Source: Hirudo medicinalis (taxonomy: Eukaryota > Annelida > Clitellata > Hirudinida > Hirudinidae). From it: 64,000 nucleotides of DNA. The position numbers and the translations under genes are program-made. Under the pieces are notes generated by a model, which saw nothing but the letters and a program-made list of their open reading frames with translations, ran no database searches and was not told where the DNA came from. The stretch covers positions 300,224-364,223 of the forward strand of contig MPNW01000041.1 in the NCBI GenBank assembly GCA_011800805.1. Reading direction: 5' to 3'. How positions within the stretch are numbered: position 1 is the first letter of the stretch; every line of letters begins with the position of its first letter. Shown piece by piece: positions 43,940 to 54,366 of the stretch.

Positions 43940-46900
43940 AGGGATTTTGACAAGGAGGAAGATGAAATGAGTCACGACGCCGTCTTGTCAATATTTGCCG
44001 AGAAATGTGCCCCTAGACGACAAAAGCACGATTTCTATTTAATTTTCAGGGACGCTGGGGGAATTCACCTGTGACTTTGTGGAGCGTCTAAAGCGAGCCA
44101 CCAGGAATTGCGAATTCCATGATCTCTCTACTCGACATGGTTCAAGAGAAACTCGTTCTAACCTATCCGGATCAAACTGTCAAGCAACGGATGATGGATG
44201 AGGCTGATGTTTCCTTAGACAACATGGTAAAAGTAGCACTCAGATTTGAATCAATCCAGAGCAATTGTCAAATAATCGATAATAGCTGTGACATTAGCCG
44301 CATTGTCAATCCCACGCCTGTGATGAAAACAGAAAAGGACAAACATCAAGAAACTAGCAAGTGTGGAAATTGTGGACTATCTCATGAGTCTGTTTGCTCA
44401 GCAAGGAGAAAAGTGTGCAGAAAGTGCGGAAAGAGGAATCACTTTGAGAGGGTTTGTCGTGACAAAATAATCTTGCGTCAACTACCAAAGATGTTGTTCA
44501 AATTGACTCATTTGACTTAAATGGTGATCCAAATAACCATTTGAAATGGTCTTGTTTCTTCTGTGTTAATGATGGACAATAATGACAGGAGCAGATTGTT
44601 AATACAATCAGCTACCATGACCTGAGAACTATTCCTAATGTTAATGTTAGTAAATCAAAGGTTCGCTTAAAGCCATGTGGATCAAAAGAATTTCTGCAAC
44701 CACTTGGAGTAGTTGAATTGCCTTTGAAGCATCCTTGCACAAAAGAATATTATGAGGATTACTTTTACGTATTTCAAGATAACACTGAAGCCCTTTTAGG
44801 CAGACATTTCTGTGAAAGATGCAAGTTGGTCACCATGATCTTTCCCAAGCACACCACAAATGGGACAGGAATCAAGGTTTCCATCCCGGTGATTGTGACA
44901 TAGAGTTTGTCATCTTCAGATTTCCCATATTTATCACTTCCCATATTTATAAACAGTATTCCAAAGTTTTTGAGGGATTAGGAAAAGTCCCATTTGAGTA
45001 CAAAATTCGTTTTGATCCCGATGTCGCACTCGTTCATCCTCCTAGCAGAGTTCCTTTGTCCATACATGATCGCCTAAAGTAGCAACTTGTGACAATGGAG
45101 CAATCCGGCATCATCACAGCTGTGACAGAACCATCAAGATAGGTAAACTCCCTCTTAATAGTTGAAAAGAAAAGTCCTTGTGTCTCTGCTTAGATCCACG
45201 GGATCTCAACAGAGCCGTCTTTCGGAAACATTTTAGCATCCTAACCCTTGATGATGTTATTCATTCAATCCATAGGAAGAAATTTTTCACTGTTATTGAT
45301 GTGTCACAAGGATTTTATCTAGATGAAGCAAGTTCCCTGTTGTGCACATTTAATACACCCTTTGGTAGATATAGAATGTTACGCATGCCATTTGGGATTT
45401 TAAGTGCTCCTGGAGTTTTTAAGAATTCTGAGTGAAGTCTTCCACAAGGCCTTGAAGAATGGTGTTCGCTTTAACGTCGACAAAATTAAATTTTGCGTTG
45501 GATCAGTAAAGTACATGGGCCATATAGTCACGAATCAAGGTGTTAAAGCAGATCCGGAGAAAATAGCAGCAATCAAAGACTTGCCGACACCTCAATCAGT
45601 AACAGACCTAAGAAGAGTAATGGGAATGATTGCTTATATTACTAAGATTTTACTGAACCCCTGAGATTTCTGCTTAAAAAGAACTCCATGTTCCAAAGGT
45701 CACAAAATCACACAATAGCGTTCGAACGGATCAAACAAATCATTGTTAGTCTTTCTCCGTTGAAATTCTTCAATCCCAAAAGTGAGATAGTGATGCAGGC
45801 AGATGCATCAAGCTATGGGTTAGGAGCTTGTCTAGTTCAGAAGGAAGGACCAGTTGCGTACGCCAGTAGTTCCCTGACAGATTGTGATCGTAATTACGCC
45901 AAGATCGAGAAAGAACTTTTAGCAATAGTGTTCGCCTGAAACAAGTTTGACAGATATATATACGGACAATCTGTCACAATTAACACAGCTCTCAGGCCTC
46001 TCGAGTCAATTTTCAAATAATCTATACATGATACCTCTCCTCGCTTTCAAAGTTACTCATGAAACTTTTGCGCTACCAATTGGCAGTCAAGTATGTTCCA
46101 GGAAAAGACTTACACATTTCTGATACTCTATCTAGAGCCCCATATACCAACGTGTCTCATGAATCTGAGCTGGAGTCAGAAAAAGCTGGTAATGGCTGTT
46201 CACTCTCTCATAAATACCCTCAGTATTCCACCAAGTAGACATGAAAACCTTGTCTAAGGATCATTGAGAGACCCACATCTAATGCAAGTCATCAACTGTA
46301 CTCGAGACGGATGGCCTCATACTAAAGCTGAAGCTGCCAAGGTTGTCCAACCTTTCCAACCTTGGGATTGTCGGCAGGACATCGCAATTGCAGATGGATT
46401 GGTTTGATGAACAACCGTGTACTCCAGTCAGTGAGCACCAAAACCTTTTAGGCAAGTTACATGCTGCGCATCAGGGCATTGATAAAATGAAAAACAAGCA
46501 CGCAATTATGAAATTATTGGCCAGGTGTTGACAAGGACATTGAAAAACACGTGTGGTCCTGTAACATTTGCTTAAATAATCGTAACTTACCAAAGAAAGA
46601 GATCCTCACGCCTCATGATATTCCTGATAGGCCATGGGAGAAAGTCGGAGTTGAAGTATTCATTGAATTCACGAAATTATCTATTGTCGATTAATTTAAA
46701 AAAATCTTTGAAGTGATTCAACTGCAAAATAAAACAGCAAGACAGTCACGTGAATGTCAATCATTTGAAAGCGACCTTTTCAAGACTCGGCATTCCGATG
46801 TTGATAATATCTGACAATATGCCATTCAACTCGGAACCGTGTCATCAATTCACTAAAGATCGAGGTTTTCAATGTCAATACACAAGCCCTGGAAATGCGC

Positions 46901-47403
46901 GTTCAAATGGGATGGCAGAACGACACATTCAAACTGTTAAGAATGTTCTGAAGAAAGAAGATGAAGAAAAGACAGATAAATGTCTTGCGCTGCTCAGTTT
47001 ACGTAATACTCCAATTTCAGGACTTTTGCATCCCTTGCACAGGTCCTATTTAGTAGGAGATTGAGAGACTTGAGAGTAGGAGAGCGCGAATTATAAAGAA
47101 GCAACTGGAACCACAAGTTATATCGGAAGCCAGGAAGCAACTGCAACAGTTACAAGAGATGACAAAGACAAATCATGACCTTCATCACTCATCACAACAT
47201 CGACTACTTTGCCCTGGAAGTAAGGTGAGATTTATGGTTGACGATGGATGGAGGAAAGGAGAAATTAAGTCCAATGAGGGATTCAGGAGGTACAGGGTGG
47301 TGATGAACGAAGGTCAAGAATTTGTTCAGAACCAGAAGACATCTTTTTCCAACATAGAAAATCAGAGAACCATAGATTTGTTTTACAACAATTTTACTAG
47401 TTA
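43940..47403 (+). mobile_element. Decayed Ty3/Gypsy-type LTR retrotransposon (gag-pol)
   Basis: Domains appear in order on the plus strand but in broken frames. The gag-like part (FTCDFVERLKRATRNCEF) is followed by two CCHC-type knuckles (CGNCGLSHESVC; CRKCGKRNHFERVC, 44370-44450). The reverse transcriptase spans about 44940-45660 (FTVIDVSQGFYL, RMPFGILSAPGVF, then KFCVGSVKYMGHIV). RNase H is at 45770-45940 (MQADASSYGLGACLVQKEGP; NYAKIEKELLAIVFA), and an H2C2 integrase at 46440-46980 (SDNMPFNSEPCHQF; NGMAERHIQTVK). A C-terminal GPY-like module lies near 47210-47330. At least six stops or frameshifts are present, and the RT segment carrying the catalytic YxDD is missing between about 45420 and 45440. 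No 5' LTR was found. It is a dead copy. Confidence 0.9.
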
Positions 47404-47441
47404 GTGGAAAAGTTTCCAACTCGAATAAGTAGTCCAAAATA

Positions 47442-48716
47442 GATAGGGATTACCCGAAAAATAATTTTATCGTATTTTTACGATATCTCAACCAATATGT
47501 TACGAAAAATTACTAAAATTTTAGTATGTTATGTAAATTGTGCTTCGAAAGTTTTACGTTTTTTTGAATTTGATTAAATATTATTTTCAAACTTATTAAA
47601 AAAATCCCAAAAGTGTGTTTTTTCGGCGTCCAAAAAAAGATAGGAAGGAAACGTGAAAAGTCGATTATATCAAAAATGTGTATTTTTTACACAGAAAGTT
47701 ATTTAATATGAAATTATATTTCAATTTTTCTCTATTATTTCAAAACATCTTTTGTCCATCGACAAAATTAATTTTTTTATAAAGTCTGATTCCAGATTAT
47801 TCCAGGAGGTCCTGATGGCATCTTCCAACTCCGGTTTAGAATTAAATTGTCTTCCATCTTTGTAGATCAGTCTTGACAACTTTACCCAAGCATTTTCAAT
47901 TGAATTGAGGTCAGGAGAACGAGTTGGCCAACTCAAAACGTTTATGTTACTTTCTTGGAAAAGGTCCTCGTCCTTTGTCCTTTGGAAAAGTTTGGAAGTA
48001 TGGATTAGAGCATTATCCTGCTGAAATACATAATTAGCATCATACATCCTCTCAGCAAAAGGCAGGAGATTATTTTCCAGCATTTTGATATAATCTGCTG
48101 ATTTTAGCTTTCCTTGTAAAAAGGCTAGATCAGTGAGTCCATCATGTGAAATTCCTGCAAAGACATGACTGTTCCATCTCCGTCATTTCTGCTATAAAAT
48201 GACTCCTTCTCTAATCTGAGGTCATGGCAATAAAACTGATAATCATCAGGTCCATCTGGATTGATTGTTTTCATCAGAAAAAATTTATGTTGGTCCAACC
48301 TTCTCTCCTTGATATATCTGTTTTGGCCCACTGAACTCCTGCAATTTTGTGGTGTTCTTGCAGAGCTGGAACCTTCAATCTCTTTTCATATTTTAAAATC
48401 TTGCTCGCATTTAAATAATTTATTACTGTATTCTTAGAAACAGTTAAATTTAACTCTGTTCTTAGTTGGTTGGCAGAAAATTTACCCAATGATGCTCTCC
48501 TCCCCAGCAGTCTCTTCTGTCTGTCATACAATTTTTTCTTTTTTTCCCGGAGATTTCTTGGTTCCATAGTCTTCAGGAGCATTCAAATAATTAGAAATAA
48601 CATTATCGGACCTGTTGAGCTCTTTAGCAATCCTCGATCTTGAATAATTGGCCAAATTTTATTAATTTCCATTGTTTGATGTACGAGAAATTTGCATAAA
48701 ATATGCACTCCCTATC
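47442..48716 (-). mobile_element. Tc1-like DNA transposon with TA target duplications, frameshifted transposase
   Basis: Both ends read GATAGGGA inward and are flanked by TA (47440-47441 and 48717-48718), giving a 1275-bp element. The minus strand holds an N-terminal helix-turn-helix part (about 48280-48580), a middle part (48125-48331) and a C-terminal catalytic part (47721-48083) with QQDNALIHTS and WPTRSPDLNSIENAW. The second Asp and the Glu are separated by 39 residues, against 34 in classical Tc1. The frame breaks between the first two parts, so it is probably inactive. It lies just 38 bp past the Gypsy coding end. Confidence 0.88.
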
Positions 48717-48718
48717 TA

Positions 48719-48830
48719 TATTGGATGGAGTGTATTGTTAGATGCGCTTCCTTGGTCCTTGGTTTCTAATAAAGACGTATGTTATGCCCCATGCAAGTTT
48801 TCGTCATCTTCCTGTGACTTTGTGATGTTC
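48719..48830 (+). other. Possible 3' end of the Gypsy element displaced by the Tc1 insertion
   Basis: Immediately right of the Tc1-like element, the plus strand reads TTGGATGGAGTG then TATTGTTAGATGCGC, with AATAAAGACGTATG about 30 bp later. A purine-rich stretch followed by TGTTAG and an AATAAA signal is how Gypsy LTRs commonly begin. This suggests the transposon jumped in between the polymerase ORF and the 3' LTR. No second LTR is available for comparison, so this is inference. Confidence 0.35.
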
Positions 48831-51251
48831 ATAAAGACAAACCTATACATCCCACCTACCCAACTAACGTAATGTTGTGGTTGCGCTATATGAACAGCAA
48901 CTATAAAGATTTGATCATTATTTAAAATGCTTGGTGGATTTCTTATTTTGCAAAATGTTTCATTAAAATCAGCTTCATTAATTTCCAATTGGATTAGTTT
49001 GGTGTATGATAATAATTAATAATTAATATTATTAATATACTAATTAACTTAATATTTCTTGTTATTAAGAATAATTTATTTAATATTTGTTGTTAATAAG
49101 CATAAATAATTTACTATCTTTTGTTAATTAGATTAAAGAAATTAAAATTTTCGTGAGTTAATACAGGAGTTCTTCCATGAAAAACGGAATACTCCTCATG
49201 TGTTTATTGGTGCTCTGCTTTCTGAGGTATTTGATGGGTTTTTTCAACAAAGACGTTGAAAATGAAATAAAAATTTTTTATAATTTCTTTATGAATAATG
49301 AATGTTGTTACGGCTTCCATCTTGATCAACAGGATAAAGGTCGTTAGCAGGTCTTTTTATGTTGCTGCATTCTTCAAGACATGGAAATAAACAACACAAC
49401 ATTTCCATTCTCCCGTCCAAATGCACGATTTCTGAAACAAATGAAAATTGCTATCTTCCTGCAGGAGCGTCTCTCAAAATTAATTATTCATATTAATTTC
49501 TAAAACCGACTTTATTCATATTTCAGATAATATTGGAGTAATTAAAGCTTATTTACTTTTATTCACTGCAGACCATAATAAATACAAGTTAATGGATTTA
49601 AAAGATGAATGATAAACATTGAAATTGCGGAATTCTTGCAAGACACAATGTTAAAGTGGCAATAACAAAGTCAATTACGGAATTCAAATCGATGAATTGA
49701 GACGAAGAAAATTAGAATAAAAAATACAGAGGAAGTTCTGTGAATTCATGTTCTAAAGTTGATCAATTTATGATGCTGAAGCAATGCGATATTTATTTAC
49801 AAGTTCCATCGTTAAGGTTTGCAAGTCATTTTACACCTACCATTTAAGAACTTAAATATTTTAGGCAAGCGTTTATTAGATGTATAAACGAGAATTCATT
49901 TTAATATCTCCTCGAAATCTGTTTGAAGTGATAGAATAGAATCTGTACAAAGGCGCTCGTAAGATGGAGATGATGGTTGCGTGAGTGTCAGAGGAACAAA
50001 CATTCGCACCAAAAGCACATTTGTGTTTGTTGGCTTTTAAGTCATCCATGTAGAACCGCAATCCATCTAGGGAAAGCTTCCGTTGCCAGTCTTTAGTAAG
50101 AAATTCCCTTCGACTTTTTGCTTCAAAACGTGACAATCGACAGATTCGATCGTCATACAATTACGAGCGTTAATGAGGGAAATGTTCTGTAGTGAGAAAT
50201 CTCTTTGAATTTTACCTGTACTTTCATTCCGGTCACCTGGAAGTGATTTTTGCATATTTATGTGAAATTGTTTTCTTTCGTGTTTATGTCTGTCAAAACA
50301 ATGCGTTTATTGATTGGAAGCCACAAGTTACAAAAGGAACCATCCACCTGTCGTCATTTTCCGGCAAACATCCTCTGCTTCATGAATTTCTCCTTCATGC
50401 AGTTTCCTTCTGATTTCCTACTCATGACTGTTGTTGTCAGAAAAGAGCAACGGAGGAAATGAAAATAATCTCCTAGACTCGTTCCTGACCCTTCATTCTG
50501 CCTTTTCATTCTGCAGGTGCCCGTTCAAATCAATGCCCCATCTTGGAAGCTCTGACATGAAATTAATTCAAAACGCTTCCCCCCAAAGACCAGCAGTTAT
50601 TCGTTCAAATCCCTTTTCACGCACTTCCATTGACTCCCGAGATTTACTTGTTTTGAACTTCCTTGCCAAGGGAAAATTGTCGCGTTTAATTGAAAACCTC
50701 CGAATTTCTGCTTCTCCTCATAAACTTGGAAGCTCAAATGAAATAATTGCATCCTGTTTAACTTCTCTCGGTTTACAGACTCTTCAAATTGGAGCAACCA
50801 AGCAATCAATAGGGCTTAAAAGTTTATTTTAGGAAAGACTATTTATAGAAAGCATTCGTAAAGCATGGTTCGACATCATTTTAAAATTAAATGATTAAAT
50901 TTTGAGAAATGAACACGTCGTGGAGTCAACAGTTTGAGAATGTTCGCAGATTTTCTTAAAATTTCGTCTTCGAAAATTGATGCTTTCAAGTGTTCATTCA
51001 TTTCGTGAAAGTGAAATTTGTTCTAAAATTTACTGAAATAACAAGATAAACAATAATTTGCTGTCCGTAGAGTGATATTGCTTAAGAGACCGCTTGTTCA
51101 AGCCATCTGACGAAAGCAGCATTTTGCAATCGATACGATGATGGTTAAATGTATGAGCCTGTTAGATTGCCACTAACCTCTTTTCAATCAAATGCTATTT
51201 ATGGAAAGTAGAAAATTCTCAGGTTCGTCTCAGGACTTTCGCTTTCCTTCG
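48831..51251. other. Region downstream of the Kv channel gene, no gene recognised
   Basis: AT-rich at 49000-49900. Open frames at 49876-50160 (minus) and 50431-50832 (plus, 133 codons) lack motifs, splice context and family resemblance. The part next to 51252 is presumably the Kv 3' UTR. Confidence 0.4.
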
Positions 51252-52724
51252 TCAGACATGTCTTCCCCGGCCGGTCTTGTGAGCATAGAATCTGTTGAAG
51301 TGGCCAGTGATGATGGGCACTGGAATGGCGAGCGTCAGGACTCCTGTTATGGCGCACGCAGCACCGATCAGTTTCCCCCAAGCGCCAATTGGCACTTTGT
51401 CTCCATAGCCAACCGTTGTCATGGTGATTATGGCCCACCAAAACGCGTCTGGAATGCTTTCAATTTGGGAGCCTTTTGTTCCGAGCTCTGCATAGTAGAT
51501 GGCGCTTGAAAAGACGAGGAGGCAGACGACGAGAGCAACCAGGAACAAACCGAGACCTTCGATGCTTGCCTTGAAAGTGAGCACAAGAACCTGCAGACCG
51601 ACCGAATGTTTGGTCAGTTTGAAGACCCTGATGAGTCTGATGACTCTCAGGAATGCCAGAGAAGCGCTCGACTTGGCACTGGCGCAGCTCATGGTTGAAA
51701 TGACATTGATGAAAGTTATGTAGTACGGCACTATGGCCGTTACGTCGACGATGTTTTTGAAGTCTTTTAGGAATCGAATCTTGTTCGGAGACGAGATGAA
51801 TCTAACGAACACTTCGATGGTGAACCAAAGTGTGCAAGTAGTTTCTATGATGAAGAAAGGGTCGAGAAAGTTCGGGGCCTCGTCTATGACGCAGTGAGTC
51901 ATGGAGAAGACTGGAAGAGTTTCGATGCAGAACAAAACTATGGAAACCAAGGTCATCAACACCGATACGATGGCGACGACGAAAGCTGCTTTTGACGTCT
52001 CTGGGTACTCGAAGAGCATCCAAAGAGATCGCAAAATGGCATTTTCAGGAACCTCGATCTTCTCGGAGGTGTAGCCTTCTCCTCGCTTGTATTCTTCGAC
52101 TACATGGGACTCCAATTCGTAGAACATGAGTTCAGATAGAAATATGTCGTCGTGTACATGGTGAGGTCGTTTCAGCTTTCCTCCGTATTGGTAATAACTG
52201 AAGATTGCCTCGAAGCTTGGCCGGTGTCTGTCGAGAAAGAATTCATCCCTGGTATGATCGTAGTATTTCTGCCTCTTGCGAGGATTTCCCAGAAGCGTGT
52301 CAGGGTGTCGGTCGAGTACGGCTGCTCTGGTTTCAAAGAAGTGACCGCTGACGTTGATGCGAATCCTCTCGCAGCCACACCTCCCAAAACTTCCATCGCT
52401 CCTCCCGATCGCTTCCTGGTAAACATCCGGTATCGTTTTTTTGCGCCTCCACTTGCTCAACGAGAAGCTGGTCTTCCGTGTTCTCGAGAAGTTAGACGAC
52501 AACCTTTGATCTTCCTGGTGAACCCGACACATGACACTGGTTGTTCTTCGGCAAGCATGAGCATGAACATGTCTGTCTTGTGGGAAGACATCGGGCAAGT
52601 ACTCCTGGTGATTGGGTTTGCTCCTTTCGTGGCAGGATACTTGATCCGATGTTCTTAGGGCTTGATAAGAAACGTTGTCATTCATTAGCTGCCCTCCCCT
52701 CTTTGAAGTGACGCCCAACGACAT
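51252..52724 (-). CDS. Voltage-gated potassium channel, Kv1/Shaker-like
   Basis: One uninterrupted frame gives 490 aa from the first ATG (52724); the frame stays open a few codons upstream without another ATG. After a divergent 120-residue N-terminus comes the T1 tetramerisation domain (RIRINVSGHFFETRAAV; DTLLGNPRKRQKYYD; FLDRHRPSFEAIFSYYQYGG). Then S1 (AFVVAIVSVLMTLVSIVLFC), S2-S3 (DPFFIIETTCTLWFTIEVFV; FKNIVDVTAIVPYYI), S4 (LRVIRLIRVFKLTKHSVGLQ), S5, the pore PDAFWWAIITMTTVGYGD and S6 with the PVP hinge (LAIPVPIITGHFN). These blocks fit the Shaker subfamily better than Kv2-4. S4 is three residues shorter than usual for Shaker: the R-I-F turn between RVF and K is absent. The C-terminus is very short (YAHKTGRGRHV) with no PDZ-type end. 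It should form tetrameric delayed-rectifier or A-type K+ channels. Confidence 0.95.
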   Translation of the reverse strand: MSLGVTSKRGGQLMNDNVSYQALRTSDQVSCHERSKPNHQEYLPDVFPQDRHVHAHACRRTTSVMCRVHQEDQRLSSNFSRTRKTSFSLSKWRRKKTIPDVYQEAIGRSDGSFGRCGCERIRINVSGHFFETRAAVLDRHPDTLLGNPRKRQKYYDHTRDEFFLDRHRPSFEAIFSYYQYGGKLKRPHHVHDDIFLSELMFYELESHVVEEYKRGEGYTSEKIEVPENAILRSLWMLFEYPETSKAAFVVAIVSVLMTLVSIVLFCIETLPVFSMTHCVIDEAPNFLDPFFIIETTCTLWFTIEVFVRFISSPNKIRFLKDFKNIVDVTAIVPYYITFINVISTMSCASAKSSASLAFLRVIRLIRVFKLTKHSVGLQVLVLTFKASIEGLGLFLVALVVCLLVFSSAIYYAELGTKGSQIESIPDAFWWAIITMTTVGYGDKVPIGAWGKLIGAACAITGVLTLAIPVPIITGHFNRFYAHKTGRGRHV

Positions 52725-54195
52725 GGGATGGATGCCCTCCTCCAACACGTTCGAGTTAAAAACAATTCAACTAAAAAACAGACCAAATTGAAAGCGGACT
52801 TATTTAGGAACACATCTTATTTTGGTGTGTTCTCGTAAGAAATACACTTTAAATTAAACATAAATTTCCATTTTCTTACCTGTTGTGAAGTAAATGAGTT
52901 ATCCTGGAGATTAAGATTGACAGAATATCAAAATTATGGGTCGTTGGGGACCTTAAAACGCGCTTGGTTCTCGAGAAATTACTTTCGTCACTTTTTAAAA
53001 CAACCAACCGAGAATTTTCGTCCTCAGATGCATATCAACGGAGAATCGATAAAATGAACATCTTTAGCGACTGATGTTGACGATGACTGAAACAGTTTGG
53101 ATTCGAACGAAGGTCACAGTCACTTGAAACATGCGACGTTTCAGTGAACAGCTTTCCACGTGTCATATCTTTTTCTTCTTTTTTCCAATTCGTTTTTTTT
53201 ACCTTAAAAACTGTCAGGATATTAATTAAACAAACAAACAAACATTTCTTCACTTTTTGAATTCGAGTCGATTCGAGCTTTTTCAAGGAGTTTACTGCTC
53301 ACTTTGAAACGATGACCAGATAAGACCACACACCCGCGAACAACACCTCCGTTCACGCACGCACGGTCACAAAAAGAATCGATAAGGACCAAAAGTAATA
53401 TTTTTCCAAAGCAGTGTGGCGTGACAATCCAAGTTAATATTGTGACACGATCTTCCTCGATTGGCCAGAACATCAATCCAAGGGAAATCGTTGGAGAGCA
53501 TTATCGTCTGCACATCTCTCGCTCGCACAGCTCTTCTTGTGCACCCTCGCAAGAAAAGCAACCCCGTGAGGACTTCCCGTGGCACATTCGTACGTCGGTT
53601 GAAACTCGGACCGAGGAGTGGCGCTCATCATCCTGTCACCGTTTCATTACCCGGAATTGTAAAATAAATTCATTGAGGTTGGATTGTTTTCGTGTTCATC
53701 TCCGGAATGTAGGACTCAGTAATTGTGGCTTGTCGATTGTAAACAAGAGACCTATAAAGTCTTGTTAGACGAAGATTACGATGGTTTCACATAAACAATA
53801 ATAAGCAATGGATGGGCGCTAAAATGTTTTCAAAATATCAAGATATCCAGATAAATATTCAAATACGTATATCTGATTATTTGTTAATATTTAATGAGTT
53901 AATTGAACGATTTCGTAACAAAATAATTGAACAACTTGAAATTCACTGATTCACTGAAATTAATTCACTGATCTCATTGGTTGGTGACAAACGCAAATCA
54001 AGCGATGAAAGCAACAAAATATTGGACGTGAAAAGTGAAAAGTGATAAAATAACAAATAAATGAATAAATGAATGAATAAATAAATACATAAATAAATAG
54101 ACAAATAATTTAATAAATAAATTAATAAATAAATATAGTGCTCAACACTCTCTCAACTTGAAACTCTAAGAAGCACAAGAATGATGCTGTTAGAG
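52725..54195. other. Kv upstream region, no gene recognised
   Basis: It probably contains the Kv promoter and any 5' UTR exon. A GC-richer stretch at 53330-53650 has overlapping open frames on both strands but no protein family match. AAAT-type simple repeats occur at 54050-54135. Confidence 0.4.
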
Positions 54196-54366
54196 ACGTA
54201 TTGTATTGTATTGTGTTGTGTTGTATTGTATTGTATTGTATTGTATTGTATTGTATTGTATTGTATTGTATTGTATTGTATTGTATTATGTTGTGTTGTG
54301 TTGTGTTGTATTGTATTGTATTGTATTGCAATGTATTGTATTGTATTGTATTGCATTGCATTGGAG
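54196..54366 (+). repeat. (TATTG)n pentanucleotide microsatellite, about 170 bp
   Basis: Over thirty tandem units of GTATT with occasional GTGTT variants. Since 5 is not a multiple of 3, all six frames stay open, giving cysteine/isoleucine/valine or asparagine/threonine open frames that are artefacts. Confidence 0.98.

Noticed and set aside
50431..50832. 133-codon plus-strand open frame
   Set aside because: No motif, no homologue recognised and no splice support; composition is like the surrounding non-coding DNA.
51499..52658. Plus-strand frames up to 168 codons over the Kv channel
   Set aside because: Antisense shadows of the channel coding exon.
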